Shown here: piece after piece, positions 1-11,700 of the stretch | How the letters are laid out: each line of letters opens with the position of its first letter | How positions within the stretch are numbered: the first letter of the stretch is position 1 | Source of the DNA: Azadirachta indica | Taxonomy: Eukaryota > Streptophyta > Magnoliopsida > Sapindales > Meliaceae | Assembly: GCA_022749755.1 (NCBI GenBank) | Contig: CM040446.1 | Span: 12,486,367-12,550,366 of the forward strand | Length of the DNA: 64,000 nucleotides | Direction of reading: 5' to 3' | Made by a program: the position numbers and the translations under genes | Notes under the pieces: generated by a model | Seen by the model: the letters and a program-made list of their open reading frames with translations, nothing else | Database searches by the model: none | Told to the model about the DNA's origin: nothing

Positions 1-48
1 AACTTTTCGTAATTGATATTTAGATGAACAAAAAACCTCTGTTTTCAG

Positions 49-786
49 GAAATTGATTTAGCAACAGGAACATTCGCTACCATTCAAAGCGGTCATAGAA
101 AATTATTAGGCAAGGCAAATCCGATTCATGAACTGCAAGTTCACAACGGACTGATATATTCAGCAAGCTCAGGCCTGGATGGCCCGGCTGTGAAGGTATC
201 TGTCTGAACAAATGAATTCTCTATTGTAATTTAAAAATCTTTTAAACATTGAAAATCATTCTACAAAGAACAATAGTACAAATGGAAAAGTTCTGTGCAT
301 ATGCATTCGTATCTAATTTCAGGTCGTACTTTTCTGATTGGAACTTTTGAGGTAACTAACTAGATCATTTTTGTTTCACGAAGATTTGGAATAGTACAAA
401 CTATGATCTGGTTGGATCACTACCAAGTACATTGGAAGTGCGGGCTATGGCCATAAGCTCAGAACTAGTTTATTTGGGTTGCAAGGGAGGAGTTGTGGAA
501 ATTTGGGATCATAAGAAGCAAATGAGAATTGAAACACTACAAACTAGTACACACGGGAAAGTTCAATGCATGGCCCTTGATGAAAATGAAGAATATTTGG
601 TGATTGGAGCATCTGATGGACGGATTCAGGTAATTTAAATTATTTCTTTCATCCAAGTCTTCAGAGAGGTATAAACTTGTAGTACTTTCTTTTATGTTTG
701 GATTCCAAGAAGGTTAATGTGAATTGCAATGTCTTCCAATTTAAGAATCGAGACCTCTTTGCTTGCAGGCATGGGGACTGAGCTAA
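49..786 (+). CDS. C-terminal WD40 part of a LIN/CERBERUS-like E3 ubiquitin-protein ligase (partial)
   Basis: Only the last three exons are in the window: 49-195, 384-629 and 769-786, all phase 0 and all with GT-AG introns, giving 136 residues before TAA at 784-786. The gene begins left of the window. The peptide carries the end of a WD40 propeller: a short block ending GPAVK, then IWNSTNYDLVGSLP, YLGCKGGVVEIWD, a further strand ending LVIGASDGRIQ, and the terminal QAWGLS. This matches, from memory, the C terminus of the U-box/WD40 ligases CERBERUS (Lotus) and LIN (Medicago), which act in rhizobial infection in legumes; non-legumes keep LIN-like relatives of less certain role. The U-box itself is not visible here, so ligase activity is inferred from family architecture. 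Confidence 0.85.
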
Positions 787-1482
787 AATAGCAGGATGCT
801 TTAAAAATTCGGACAATTTTCACAAGAGGAGCAGCAGGAAGCAGAATATTTTCAACAGAAATTCTTTGCACACTTCAAAAAACATTCTTTAATTGAGAAT
901 TATTCTTTGTACTCTTCAAAAATAAACTTCTTCTTTCGAGAGTAATATCGTAAAGTGTACATAAATAGTAGAAAAATGAATCCATCTTCAAACTATCAGA
1001 TGTCACCCTGTTGATTATACTACCTGTTTGCAGCACTGTATAGAATGATAGTACTACCTATTTGTAGCAGTGTAATTATACTTCCTGATGTGTAGCATTA
1101 ATAAAAGCAGAGAAGAAGGATGAATGAAGCAGCTGAATATCTTTTCTAAACGATCACAGACTAGTAAGAAGAAACTTCCAAGAGTATTAAAATACTAATC
1201 CTAGAGATAGAGTCTTGTGTTATGAAACTAAGGCGGTCATGTGATGATCTGATTCGATAAATTAAACAAGTATATATTTTTTTGTAAAAAATAATAATAT
1301 AATCGCATATCTAAGTTGTCAAAGCCTATATAATAAAAAATGTAGTAGTTCTGCAACTTACATATATGAGACACGAGTATCTCTTCTTAATAACCTTCAT
1401 TTCCAAAGTTCCTATCTGGCTAGCTTCTCTCTGCTTTCGGTTAGAGAAGACAAATGTAGCTTTTTCCAAATATATTGAAGAA
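787..1482. other. Intergenic: 3' flank of the WD40 ligase gene and 5' remnant of the NPF pseudogene
   Basis: No gene is seen. AATAAA-like polyadenylation hexamers occur near 920 and 1100 in the presumed 3' UTR of the upstream ligase gene. An open frame reaches back to ATG 1366 in phase with the NPF pseudogene, but the encoded 39-residue extension is hydrophobic and unlike NPF N termini, so I start the pseudogene at 1483. Confidence 0.5.
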
Positions 1483-4365
1483 ATGGAGCTGGAAATGTTT
1501 GCAGACAATCAGATGGAAGCCTCCTCACATCAAAGTATAACACAAAAATCTTCAAAGCCTGAAAAGGGTGGCTTTAGAACCCTGCCCTTTATCATAGGTA
1601 ATCCTAATAACAATATCCTGTTGGGATTGATAATCTGATTTTTTTCATTGATTCCTTCTGTTTTTTGCTGAAATACATCAGTGAATGAATCATTTGAGAA
1701 GGTAGCGAGTTACGGGTTGATGCCAAATGTGATATTCTACTTGATAAGTAGTTATCACATTGAATCAGCAAAAGCAGCAAGCCTGTTGTCTATATAGTCA
1801 GCCATATCAAATGCTTTGGCAATTGTAGGTGCTTCGATTTCTGATTCTTATATGGGTCGGTTTTGGGTCATTGTTCTTGGATCCCTCTCTAGTCTTCTAG
1901 TAAGTATACTACACCATGTCCTTTACTTCCTTCTTATTCTGATCAATTTCTTTAAAATTTCATCTGACGTGCTATGCCCGAAATAGTAAGCAAATCAACT
2001 CACACATATATATGCACTGCTGCTTTTAGTTCAAGATTACTGCGCTGCGTGAACGGATTCTTTAAAGAGATTATATTAATTAGTTTTGGAAACTGCTTGT
2101 GATGACTGATCATCAGTGATCCAGAAGCACATATACGTATACAGAAGAGAGATGATATATATTATAGCTGGATGCTTATCTACGTGTGTTATTTGTTTTT
2201 GGTAAAACTTGTTACTTAACGTGGTGTTATAGCTAAATTTGACCAATGATCATTTGGATTCACGTACATATGATACTCGAGAGAGGATGGAATTAGACAT
2301 TGAATGCGAGTAGTAAACTTAAGCTTTTAGGTCGTCCAGACGGTGTAGTTTAACGCCTTGTCTTAATTACATCCTGTCTGCAGGGCTTTCTTGATGACTA
2401 AATTGGTTTCACATTGACATCACAGAATTTGCATTTTAAGTTCCAACGTGCATGTGGTCCTTCAGATCAAGATAATAAGATACTACCCCGCCTGCACAAA
2501 CTTTCTTGTTTTATTTGTTCAAAGCGTTGAACTCCAATTAATGTCTTATGTCAAATATTACAACCGATTTCAGAAGCATTTACATGGTCTTGGAAATATG
2601 CCCTCATTTGAAGATATATTTCTTCGATGGCTGATCTCTGACTTTCATATGTTTCATTGGAATCAGATTTTGACTCATAATAAATTATTATAAAATGTTA
2701 TTTATTTAAAAAATTAAATCTACTACTGCTTAAAATATCAATAACAGTTAATTATTTTGCATTTTTCTAAAGCATTCCCTTATTGGTGTCACAGGGCACG
2801 ACTACTCTATGGGTAACGGCAATGATCCCAGGACTAAAGCCTCCTTTTAGCGGCCTTTGCAGCTCTGCAACACCAGCCCAATTCGTGAGGGCTCATATCT
2901 ATTGGTGCTGGCAGCATCAGACCTTGTTCAATGGCGTTTGGTGCAGACCAATTAGACAAGAGAGACAATCCCAACAATCAGAAAGTATTATAGAGTTTCT
3001 TCAACTGGAACTATGCATCGACGGGTGTATCAACAATTCTGGCATTGAGAATTATTGTCTATATTCAAAATCATTGGGTTTTGTCTATATTCAGGATCCT
3101 GCCGTTCTAATGGTGTTTTCAACTCTATTTTTCTTGATGGGTTCTAATCTTTACATTCAAGTGAAGGCCGAGAAGAGCTTGTTTAACAGTTTTATGCAAG
3201 TGATTGTGGCTTCCCTTAGAAAAAGAAGCCTTGATGCCTCAGCCAGTTCCGCAAACTTCTATCATGACCAAGATTCAAACTACGTAACTCCATCTGACAA
3301 CCTAAGGTGTGAATTAATTATTTAGTTTAATTCATTATATTTGGACCATATTATATAGTTCATGACTCCGTCTAAATATTTAATTATACTTGCACTCAGC
3401 CAGTACAAAAACATAGGAAGTGAGAAGACAAACATCCTTTTAATTAGCACCGGTTCTTGCATATGCAGGTTTCTTAACAAAGCTTGCATGATTGAAAATC
3501 CTGAGGAGTACTTAAAACCGGATGGCGCAGCTGCAAATCCATGAAAAGTCTGCAGTTTAGACCAAGTAGAATCACTTAAAGCACTACTAAGAGTCATCCC
3601 AATATGGTCTACTGGTATCATGCTACTACTGAGCTGTAATCAACATCCATTTACAACACTTCAAGCTAAAATAGTGGACCGGCATATCACTCCAAGATTC
3701 GAAATTCCAGCAGGATCATTCACGGTGCATTACTATCATAACACTACCAATATGGATTGCCATATATGACGGAGCAATTGTTCCAATTCTTGAAAAATTC
3801 ACTGGAAAACCTGCGGACCTGGTCCCAAAATCCTTATGCGAATCGGATTGCTCCTATCTGCAGCAGCAATGGCAATGTCTGCAGTCGTCGAGGGCATAAG
3901 GAGGAAAACTGCTATTGATCAAGGGTTGGCTGACAAGCGTAAAACTGTGATGGACATGTCTGCTACGGGTCTATACCACAATATTGCTTGTTTGGGTTGG
4001 CTGAAGCTTTCAACGCAGTTGGACAGATAGAATTTTACTACTATCGACTTCCTAAGAGCATGGCTAGTATGGCTATGGCTATTTTTACACTTGGAATGGT
4101 GTTGGCAAGCCTTTTAGGAGGTTTTCTGGTGAAGATTGTTGATGGGGTTACAAAGAAGGAAGGGAAAGAGAGTTGGCTTCCTAGTAACTTGAACAAGGGT
4201 CACCTGGATTATTACTATTGGCTTGTTATAGTTTTTTGTTTGGTTGATTTCCGCTATTATCTCGTCTATTGTTGGTCTTATGGACCTTCTAATAATAGGA
4301 GCAAATTGCTGACAGAAATAAGTTTAGAGAGTAAAGAAGATAGATCCGGATTACAGAACCACTAA
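1483..4365 (+). pseudogene. NPF1-type (NRT1/PTR family) transporter pseudogene
   Basis: This is a broken tandem copy of the intact gene at 5533-7748, with the same four-exon plan: 1483-1597, 1682-1899, 2795-3306 and 3469-4365. Exon 2 is 218 bp in both copies. Recognisable pieces are KGGFRTLPFIIG, NESFEKVASYGL (the TM1 ExxEK proton-coupling motif), GTTTLWVTAMIPGLKPP, FFLMGSNLYIQVKAEKSLF, RFLNKACMIENPEEYL, VIPIWSTGIM, GLAEAFNAVGQIEFYYY and GHLDYYYWLV. Breaks: TAG at 1795-1797, where the intact copy has Trp (VWSAIS); TGA at 3542-3544, where it has Trp (PWKLC); and a TAG in exon 3 where the expected Leu-Glu-Ser-Phe-Phe block lies. A short deletion plus frameshift is near 2890-2900, and further frameshifts are near 3070, 3725, 3835 and 3980. 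Exon 3 is 512 bp against 548 bp. No functional transporter can be made. Confidence 0.9.
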
Positions 4366-5532
4366 CAAACTGAGTGTGCATTCTTTGGCTAACTAAATTG
4401 TCGTTTTGTGGTATTTGCATGAAAGGAATTTGGTACTAGATTTGGATTTGTGATCGAATTTCGAAAATTCTAATTTTGAACCTTTTAAGCAGCTATTATT
4501 TGTAGGGAAGTATAATTTCTTTTTCCAGAAGAATTTGTATCGTCGTGAAAATTTTCTGGCCATTAATTTCTTAATAAAAGTTACCTTTTTTAAATTTATT
4601 ACGGAATGCAATGAAAAGAATATGTTAATAAATTCTAAGATTCACACATTGAAATGATACATTTTATATGGATAAGGTATTGTTTATTTTTTCTAAACTA
4701 TAATCTAAATGAATTTAAAAAACATTTTTTATATATATGAGATATATATAAGGTAGTATTTGTTTTTTAAATCTATAATCTAAATGAATATAAAAAACAA
4801 TCTAAATAAATACATCTAAAAAAGATTAAAATTTTCACTTATATTACCTGAAGGCTACCTTGATCTATCATACTAACTACATGTCCAACCAACCTCGGAA
4901 TAATTAAAGAAAATTTAACCCAAATTTTACGACTTGCAAGTAGATTTTTATCTATTTTTTCAAAATAGAGATTTTGTATAATTGTCCCATGTGATTGCAA
5001 TGCATTTAGCATGTTTAAGTTATAGGTGAATGGCACAATTCATGTACCACATATGCAGCATATACCACATGTAAACGAAGTTTTTGAGAATTAGGTTAAA
5101 CATAAATTAATTTAACCCATAATATTCAACTGTTTATATGTTTTCACAGACTTTTTAGTGTCTAAGCTGAGAAATCGTGCGTAAGTAGGTAATTAAATAG
5201 CCTTGCCTGTCTCTGTCTATCTATTTGTCCAAAGACACAGACAACATGTAATATAGACAAAGACGATACCAAGATTTGCAAATTAATTAACTACAACATT
5301 TCCCAGGATTATATTGTTTACTCTCTTTTTCTCCGCCCTAGGGCATAATTAGGGCGGCCCCCAGGCTGAGGAAACTAATGAAAACGACTTGAGGAACTAA
5401 TTTGTTCTTTGAATTAGATATCTTCTATATATATTCCTAGCTAGTGTTTATCAATTATTCTGCATGTTCTTGCTTTAGCCAGCGAGCTAGAACTTAACTC
5501 GATCTCTGTAGTGATCGGTTCAATATTTTAGC
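4366..5532. other. AT-rich spacer between the NPF pseudogene and the NPF gene; promoter region of the latter
   Basis: There are no credible coding exons. Two short related blocks ending in 'taatctaaatgaat' at about 4700-4715 and 4780-4795 form a weak direct repeat. The last 150 bp is the presumed promoter and 5' leader of the NPF gene. Confidence 0.5.
5426..5434 (+). promoter_or_regulatory. Candidate TATA box of the NPF gene
   Basis: TATATATAT lies about 100 bp before the ATG at 5533, a usual distance when a short leader is allowed for. AT-rich context makes chance occurrence possible. Confidence 0.35.
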
Positions 5533-7748
5533 ATGACCATGGAGATCATTTCTTCTGATCATGAGAAGAAAATCGCTCAAGAGAAAATGGAAAGCAAAAA
5601 AGGTGGCCTTAAGACCATGCCTTTTATCATAGGTGAGTTTCTGATCATATATATGATGTATATGTATATGTATGTGTATATATGTTAGAGTACTTGGGTT
5701 TTTATTTTAATTTTGTAAATTTGAGTGTTAATATTGCAGCAAATGAGACGTTCGAGAAGGTTGCAGGAATCGGGCTTCAAGTGAATATGATATTGTATTT
5801 GATATATGAATATCACATGAGCAATGCAACCGGAATTAATGTATTATTCGTGTGGTCAGCTATATCACATTTCATGCCCATCATAGGGGCTTTCCTTTCT
5901 GATTCTTTCTTGGGTCGCTTTCGTGTCATTTCTCTCGGAACAGTCACCAGCCTTCTTGTAGGCACTTTCATATATACTCTCATTATTGCTTAATTTGTTA
6001 CCTAAGGTTGCTGGAAGGAGATTCGTAATAATTTTTTTTTTCTTGCAGGGCATGACTTTGCTGTGGTTAACAGCCATAATTTCATCGGTCAGACCGCCTC
6101 GCTGCAACCCATTTCTAGAAATTTGTGAATCTGCGAAACCATCCCATCTGGCCCTTCTCTTTTCTTCATTTGCCCTCATGTCGATAGGAGCTGGTGGCAT
6201 TAGGTCATCCTCCATAACATTTGGTGCAGACCAATTTGATAAACCTGATAACCCCAAAAATGAAAGGATATTGCAGAGCTTCTTCAATTGGTATTATGCT
6301 TCAGTTGGAATTTCTATAATGATTTCCGTGACAGTCATAGTTTACATTCAAGGTAAAGCCGGTTGGGTTATAGGTTTTGGAGTTCCTGTGGGGCTCATGT
6401 TCTTCTCTACTGTCATGTTCTTTCTGGGTTCCTCACTGTATGTCAAAATGAAGGCAGATAAGAGCTTGTTTACTGGATTTGCCCAAGTTATATCCGCATC
6501 CTGGAAGAACAGACACCTTCCTTTGCCGCCAACGGACTCTGATCGATGGTATTATCACAAAGGTTCGAAGCTTATTGCACCCACAGAAAGAATCAGGTAC
6601 GTATAGTCATGTACCGAGATTATATGTTGTAGCATATGCCTTATACATAGTCAACTTCCAATTAATACACTGCTGCATAGCGTTTGCCAATCAACATCCT
6701 TCTGTCGATAAGCTCTATGATGTCACTATCCATATTATCTGTGCATAGAAATGGACGACCATAAAATATTTTTAAGTTTGTTTTGATTTTGATATTTGCA
6801 TGCTTTTATATGTTACCAATAATTGGTTCTGCTCTACTCAGGTTTCTAAACAAAGCTTGCATAATAAAAAACCGTGAGAAAGACTTGGACAATGATGGAA
6901 TGGCTATAGAACCATGGAAACTCTGCACAGTGAAACAAGTAGAAGAGCTGAAAGCTTTGGTAAAAGTTATACCCATTTGGTCGAGTGGTATAATGATTGC
7001 TGTGACTATAAGCCAGTATTCATTCCCTGTCCTGCAAGCTAGCACCATGGACAGGCACATCTTCACTAAGAAACTAAAAATTCCTCCAAGTTCTTTCAGT
7101 GTGTTTTCAATAGTCACTTTGACAATATGGGTCGCTATCTATGATCGAATTATAGTCCCTGTGCTATCAAAGTTCACTCACAGACCAAGAGGACTCAGCC
7201 TTAAACAACGAATAGGAATTGGTCTCGCACTCTCATGTGTGTCCACAGCAGTGTCAGCTTTGGTTGAGAGAAAACGAAGAAATGTAGCAATTAGAGAAGG
7301 ATTCGCAGATAATCCTCTTGGGGTTATAACAATGTCTGCAATGTGGCTAGTGCCACAATATTGCGTTGTCGGATTATCGGAAGCTTTTAACGCAATTGGG
7401 CAAATAGAATTCTACTATTCTCAGTTTCCAAAGAGCATGACTAGCATTGGCGTGGCTCTTTTGTCACTAGGGTTTGCTGTGGGAAACCTAGTTGGGAGTT
7501 TAATTGTCTCAATCCTTGATCATGTGACCAAAAGAGGAGGAAAAGTTAGTTGGGTTGCAAACAATCTTAACAGAGGTCACTACGATTATTATTATTGGAT
7601 TCTATGTGTTTTGAGCGTGATCAATTTCTTCTACTATTTAGCATGTAGTTGGGCTTATGGGAGCTGTGAGGACGTTAAGGTGTGGGACGAAGTCATAACG
7701 AAAGAGGAAGAAATCAAAGGATCTCCCATTATACATCCTCGCACTTGA
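5533..7748 (+). CDS. NRT1/PTR family (NPF1-type) proton-coupled nitrate/peptide transporter
   Basis: Four exons, 5533-5632, 5740-5957, 6049-6596 and 6842-7748, total 1773 bp and encode 590 residues, the normal NPF length. All introns are GT-AG. The start ATG gives a short soluble N terminus (MTMEIISSDH...). The TM1 proton-coupling motif is NETFEK (Glu36 and Glu39), followed by DSFLGRF, a GMTLLWLTA helix, SIGAGGIRSSS, FGADQFDKPDNP, RFLNKAC, VIPIWSSGIM and a C-terminal GHYDYYYW block. NPF proteins are 12-helix plasma-membrane or internal-membrane carriers moving nitrate, peptides or hormones with protons. RFLNKAC and the C-terminal block resemble NPF1.2 (NRT1.11), a phloem nitrate transporter, but the substrate cannot be read from sequence. 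It lies 1.2 kb downstream of its dead tandem paralogue and shares intron positions and phases with it. Confidence 0.92.
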
Positions 7749-7817
7749 TTTCCCTTTTGTACTCATTGTAGCCTATGTAACACTTATAAACAACTTACAT
7801 ATTTTAACGGCACAGAT

Positions 7818-7873
<56 letters not shown>

Positions 7874-8428
7874 ATGAGTCATAGACATAAAATTCCGTTG
7901 ATGTAGTATGAACAAAATTTTAATGTCGAAAATCGTAGATGTATATTTTAAAAATCTTTTTAATGACAACGTATTAATTAGCTATCGTGCGTTAATAAAA
8001 ACTTATTAAATATCCTAATACAACTAGTGAAAATATAAAACTTAATTAATTAACGTGCTAATCTTATACAATTAATGAAATCAACTTGATTAATTCTCAC
8101 TCCTCAGTTCCAAATTTAGCGCCGGTCATATATTAACTAGCATGGTACTATAAATTCTAGAAAATTCTGAATTTCAGAACAGTGCAAAGCCACGTCAGCC
8201 AAGTGGCCCAAGTCAAACCCCAGCGCCGGAGCAGTCACTAATGCCCAAGGCGTTTTTCGTAACTTCACCGACAAGCTGACCCACGAGTTCATTGCGTGGC
8301 TCGGTATTGGCATTAAAATTCCAGCTAGGCAAGGCCTTTGAAGTTTGACCTACCCAGCTTGGACCGGACGCCAAATTTTATCAACTGCGTTTAATTCCAA
8401 TAACGAAAAAATCAGATCCTCTACATCC
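7749..8428. other. Intergenic between the NPF and peroxiredoxin genes
   Basis: Contains the presumed NPF 3' UTR with a compound microsatellite (7820-7873), AT-rich DNA, and the upstream promoter of the peroxiredoxin gene. A GCCACGTCAGCC stretch near 8190-8201 holds an ACGTCA core of the kind bound by bZIP/TGA factors. No further gene is seen. Confidence 0.45.
7820..7873. repeat. Compound (CT)n(TA)n microsatellite
   Basis: About 16 CT units run directly into about 10 AT units just downstream of the NPF stop codon, probably inside its 3' UTR. Long uninterrupted arrays like this are usually length-polymorphic. Confidence 0.95.
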
Positions 8429-8436
8429 TATAAATA
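8429..8436 (+). promoter_or_regulatory. Candidate TATA box of the peroxiredoxin gene
   Basis: TATAAATA sits 115 bp before the ATG at 8551, followed by a CT-rich stretch typical of plant leaders. The sequence and spacing fit a core promoter. Confidence 0.5.
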
Positions 8437-8550
8437 TTCCTCGCTCTCTCCACCCATAACGCATTGGGACATGCGCTACATTGCTCTCCACCCTCACCGT
8501 CTGATTCCATTACGAAAACTGTTATTTTCGTAACTCCCTTTGATTAGCAA

Positions 8551-10013
8551 ATGGCTCCTATTGCAGTTGGTGACTCCTTGCCCGACGGAACTCTCGCTTA
8601 CTTCGACGAGCAAGATCAGCTTCAGACTGTTTCAGTACACTCCCTCGCTGCCGGTAAAAAGGTCATCCTCTTCGGTGTTCCCGGCGCTTTCACTCCTACT
8701 TGCAGGTAGATTTGAGTTTTTTTTTTTTCTTTTTATTTCTGATTATCGGTCCGATTTGATCGGGCCTGGAAGTCCATCGATGATGGCTCTTGTTGATCAA
8801 TTTTTTTTTGTTTGTCTGTTTGTTATTTGTTTTAATTTCGAAAATTTCTTGCGTAGCTTGAAGCATGTGCCTGGTTTTATTGAGAAGGCTGAGGAGTTGA
8901 AGGCAAAGGGCGTCCAAGGAATTCTCTGCATTAGTGGTACATTTCTTGCCTTTTATACTCTAAATTTGTTGATATGTCTGTTTAGACCTTGGGAATTTGT
9001 GTTATGTTTTGGAAAATTATTATAATTGTTAATAATTTTCATGAGATATTCATATATATCTTGATATTATCCACTAATGTTTGTGAGATGAAGTAATTAC
9101 CGATCCTAAGGTATTTATGAATTAAGACTTGGGAAGGAACTATCAGAATCAGGGACCGACTTCTTGTAAAATTGACAATTGGCGTGTTCGATTATTTTGG
9201 CAGCGTAACATGAATTTTTATGATGAAGAATTCAGAATTATGGAGTTTGTCTTTTTTATTTTTTATTTTTTTATGAAACTTTTATTCCTACCTATATATT
9301 GATGAATTACGGAGGTTAAAATGAGGATTTTACTGTTGTTTGCAGGAGCATTTATTCATATTCAGTAACCTGTTTGGCGCATGCATCAAGATTTCTTATC
9401 TATATAGCTTTTAATAGTTATTTTAATTTATTGAGGAGGTTATATATTTCAACTATATACCAACAACTTGAAGATGAACATGACTTGTATAGTTGATGAA
9501 TTCTTGGATTGCATAGATTAGTTTCTTATATAACATAGCAAAAAAGATTAAAATAAAGTAAAACAAAACACCTTAGAGGCTATAGTTTATCATTTGTCCG
9601 AGCCTTTGAATCTCCTGACTTGTTCTCTCTCTCTTTATTTTTTTTAATATTTTTTCCAACGATTTAATCCCACCGACCTGTTCAAATGCCAATGAAACTA
9701 ACCTCGCTTAATCTGTACATGAATTTCTTGTATTCTGACATCACGTGTACTGTATGCAGTGAATGACCCATTTGTGATGAAGGCATGGGCCAAGACATAT
9801 CCTGAGAACAAGAATGTTAAGTTCCTTGCTGATGGCTCAGCAAAATATACCCATGCTTTGGGGCTTGAGCTTGACCTGAGCGACAAAGGTCTCGGCACCC
9901 GTTCAAGGAGGTTTGCTCTCTTGGTTGATGACCTCAAGGTGAAGGCTGCAAATGTGGAAACTGGTGGAGACTTCACTGTTTCCAGCGCTGACGACATCCT
10001 CAAGGCTCTTTAA
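8551..10013 (+). CDS. PRXIIB: Type II peroxiredoxin (PRXIIB-like, cytosolic)
   Basis: Three exons, 8551-8705, 8857-8936 and 9760-10013, give 162 residues, the length of Arabidopsis PRXIIB. It reduces H2O2 and alkyl hydroperoxides with electrons from glutaredoxin or thioredoxin. The peroxidatic cysteine is Cys51 in [10 protein letters not shown] and the resolving cysteine is Cys76 in GILCISVND, the canonical pair for this class. The conserved active-site loop, the MKAW helix and the C-terminal [19 protein letters not shown] are all present. There is no N-terminal extension, so plastid (PRXIIE) and mitochondrial (PRXIIF) forms are excluded and a cytosolic location is inferred. The peroxidatic Cys codon ends two bases before the exon 1-2 junction. 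Intron 2 is long (823 bp). The gene appears intact. Confidence 0.96.
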
Positions 10014-10157
10014 ATTTGCGGGGTTCCTCTCCCGGCTACTGCCAGTGCTGGTCTTGCTTTGTTATCGTTCTGTTCATGTAATAGCAGTGGACTTTCAAAT
10101 AGTGTGTCGTGTGTGTGGAAAGTCTTTTGGTTAAATGTTATGTCATCTGTTTATTGA

Positions 10158-10163
10158 AATAAA
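10158..10163 (+). terminator. PRXIIB: Polyadenylation signal of the peroxiredoxin gene
   Basis: A perfect AATAAA hexamer lies 145 bp after the stop codon in an otherwise unremarkable 3' UTR. This is a typical plant near-upstream element position; the cleavage site is not determined. Confidence 0.5.
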
Positions 10164-11464
10164 GGGATTCTTTACTCAGCTTTCCTGGAAAGGTGGTAGT
10201 GAACTATTAGCTTTCTTTTTATGTTACTTGGCCAACTGGCTCTACGCTCCTAATTTACGTTACCGAAATTGACAGATATCCTTCTTAATACTTTCTTTAA
10301 TTTGAGTTGAAAGATCCTCTCAAAGAAATCGACAGATACTTTCTTTAATTTGGCACCTGTCAATTGACTTGTAAGGATATAATTTTCATTCATAAACTTT
10401 AAAATATCGTTTTCATTGATAAACTCTAAATAATAATAAAATAATATATAATTTTTTAAATGATAACAATTTAATTCTTAATACTTACAACATACTAAGA
10501 ATTAAAATATTAAATTTAAAAAAAATTTAATACTTTTGAACTGTCCATGAAATAAACGTCATAAACTTGATCTCAAAGATTTTTCCACTCTCTTGTTTTC
10601 TAAACGCTTCTTCGTCTTTATCTTTTTGCCTAACAACTAGCCTTTCTATTCGTTTTCCGTTCGGAGGTGAGGTTTTTTCCCATCTTCGGTGAACTCTTTT
10701 TGTTTCTTTTTTATTTTTTGTTTCCCTTTTATTATTAAAGGCAAATTTCTACCTAAATTTAAATATATATTGGTATACTTTTATCTAGTAGATTCTATCC
10801 ACCTAATGATGATTTATCCGCACCCAAATCTAAATCTGTAACAGTTTTTAAACTTTTTTGTTGTTTATTTTATTGTAATAGTCTTTTTTTTTTTAACTCT
10901 ACAACTTTGAAGAGCTATATAAGCAGGTTTAATAAGCTTATAATTTAGGTAGAGAGGTTTACCACTACAACAATTATGTTACAAGAGATTTATTGTAGCA
11001 TCAACTACAAAGATCAAATCGAAGAAAGGAAAGTAAAAAACTGGAGCTGTTGGAAATTTTTCAAGAAAGCTTCAACTTTATATCTATTTTCTATGACTTG
11101 AATTTTAATATCATATTTGAATTATCAAAAAACACCAATTAGAAAGGTATTATTATATTTTCTCCTTATTTTATAATAGAGTTAAGATCTATTTGGTTGT
11201 TTGTAATTGATCTTTGTAGCATATTTGATTCTCTAGGTGTAAATCTACAAAATGTACTTCTCTTTTTATGGAATGAATGAAGTTTGTGTTTGATTTCAAA
11301 AGAAAAATTAATACTTTAATTTAATATTTTGTTAAATTTTAAAGTTAAAAATGATAATAATTTTATATGTTAATGTTTAAGGAGATTTGACCCCTAAAAC
11401 TTTAGGTACCTATCATTTTCTCCAACTCCTGCAGATATATGTCAACTTTCAGGTGTCCGTCCAT

Positions 11465-11700
11465 TTTCGGCCTTTGGTTAACAATAGTGGGCTTCGACTT
11501 GGGCTAGAGGTAGGGCTCGTGATAGTGAACTTTAGGTTTGTTGAATCTTAGCCTACCGGCAATAGGCACACAATTTAGGTTAAAAATAGTGGGCCGGGCC
11601 TTGGGATAGTGACCATTAGTTTCCTGAATCTTTCTTAGCCCATTAGCTCTACCCTCCTAATTTTGGTTAAAAGAAGCGGGCTTGAGCTTGTGCTTGCTTG
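11465..11700. repeat. Degenerate tandem repeats of about 90-100 bp
   Basis: Three imperfect units share a 'ggttaanaatagtgggc' core (near 11478, 11578 and 11665, the last degraded), followed by a 'tttagnttnntgaatct' block in the first two. The region is more GC-rich than its surroundings. The origin is unknown; it could be a decayed repeat family. Confidence 0.5.

Noticed and set aside
10380..11410. Possible further inverted-repeat element or solo LTR downstream of the peroxiredoxin gene
   Set aside because: Only weak A/T-driven similarity between the two sides and no target duplication or defined termini.
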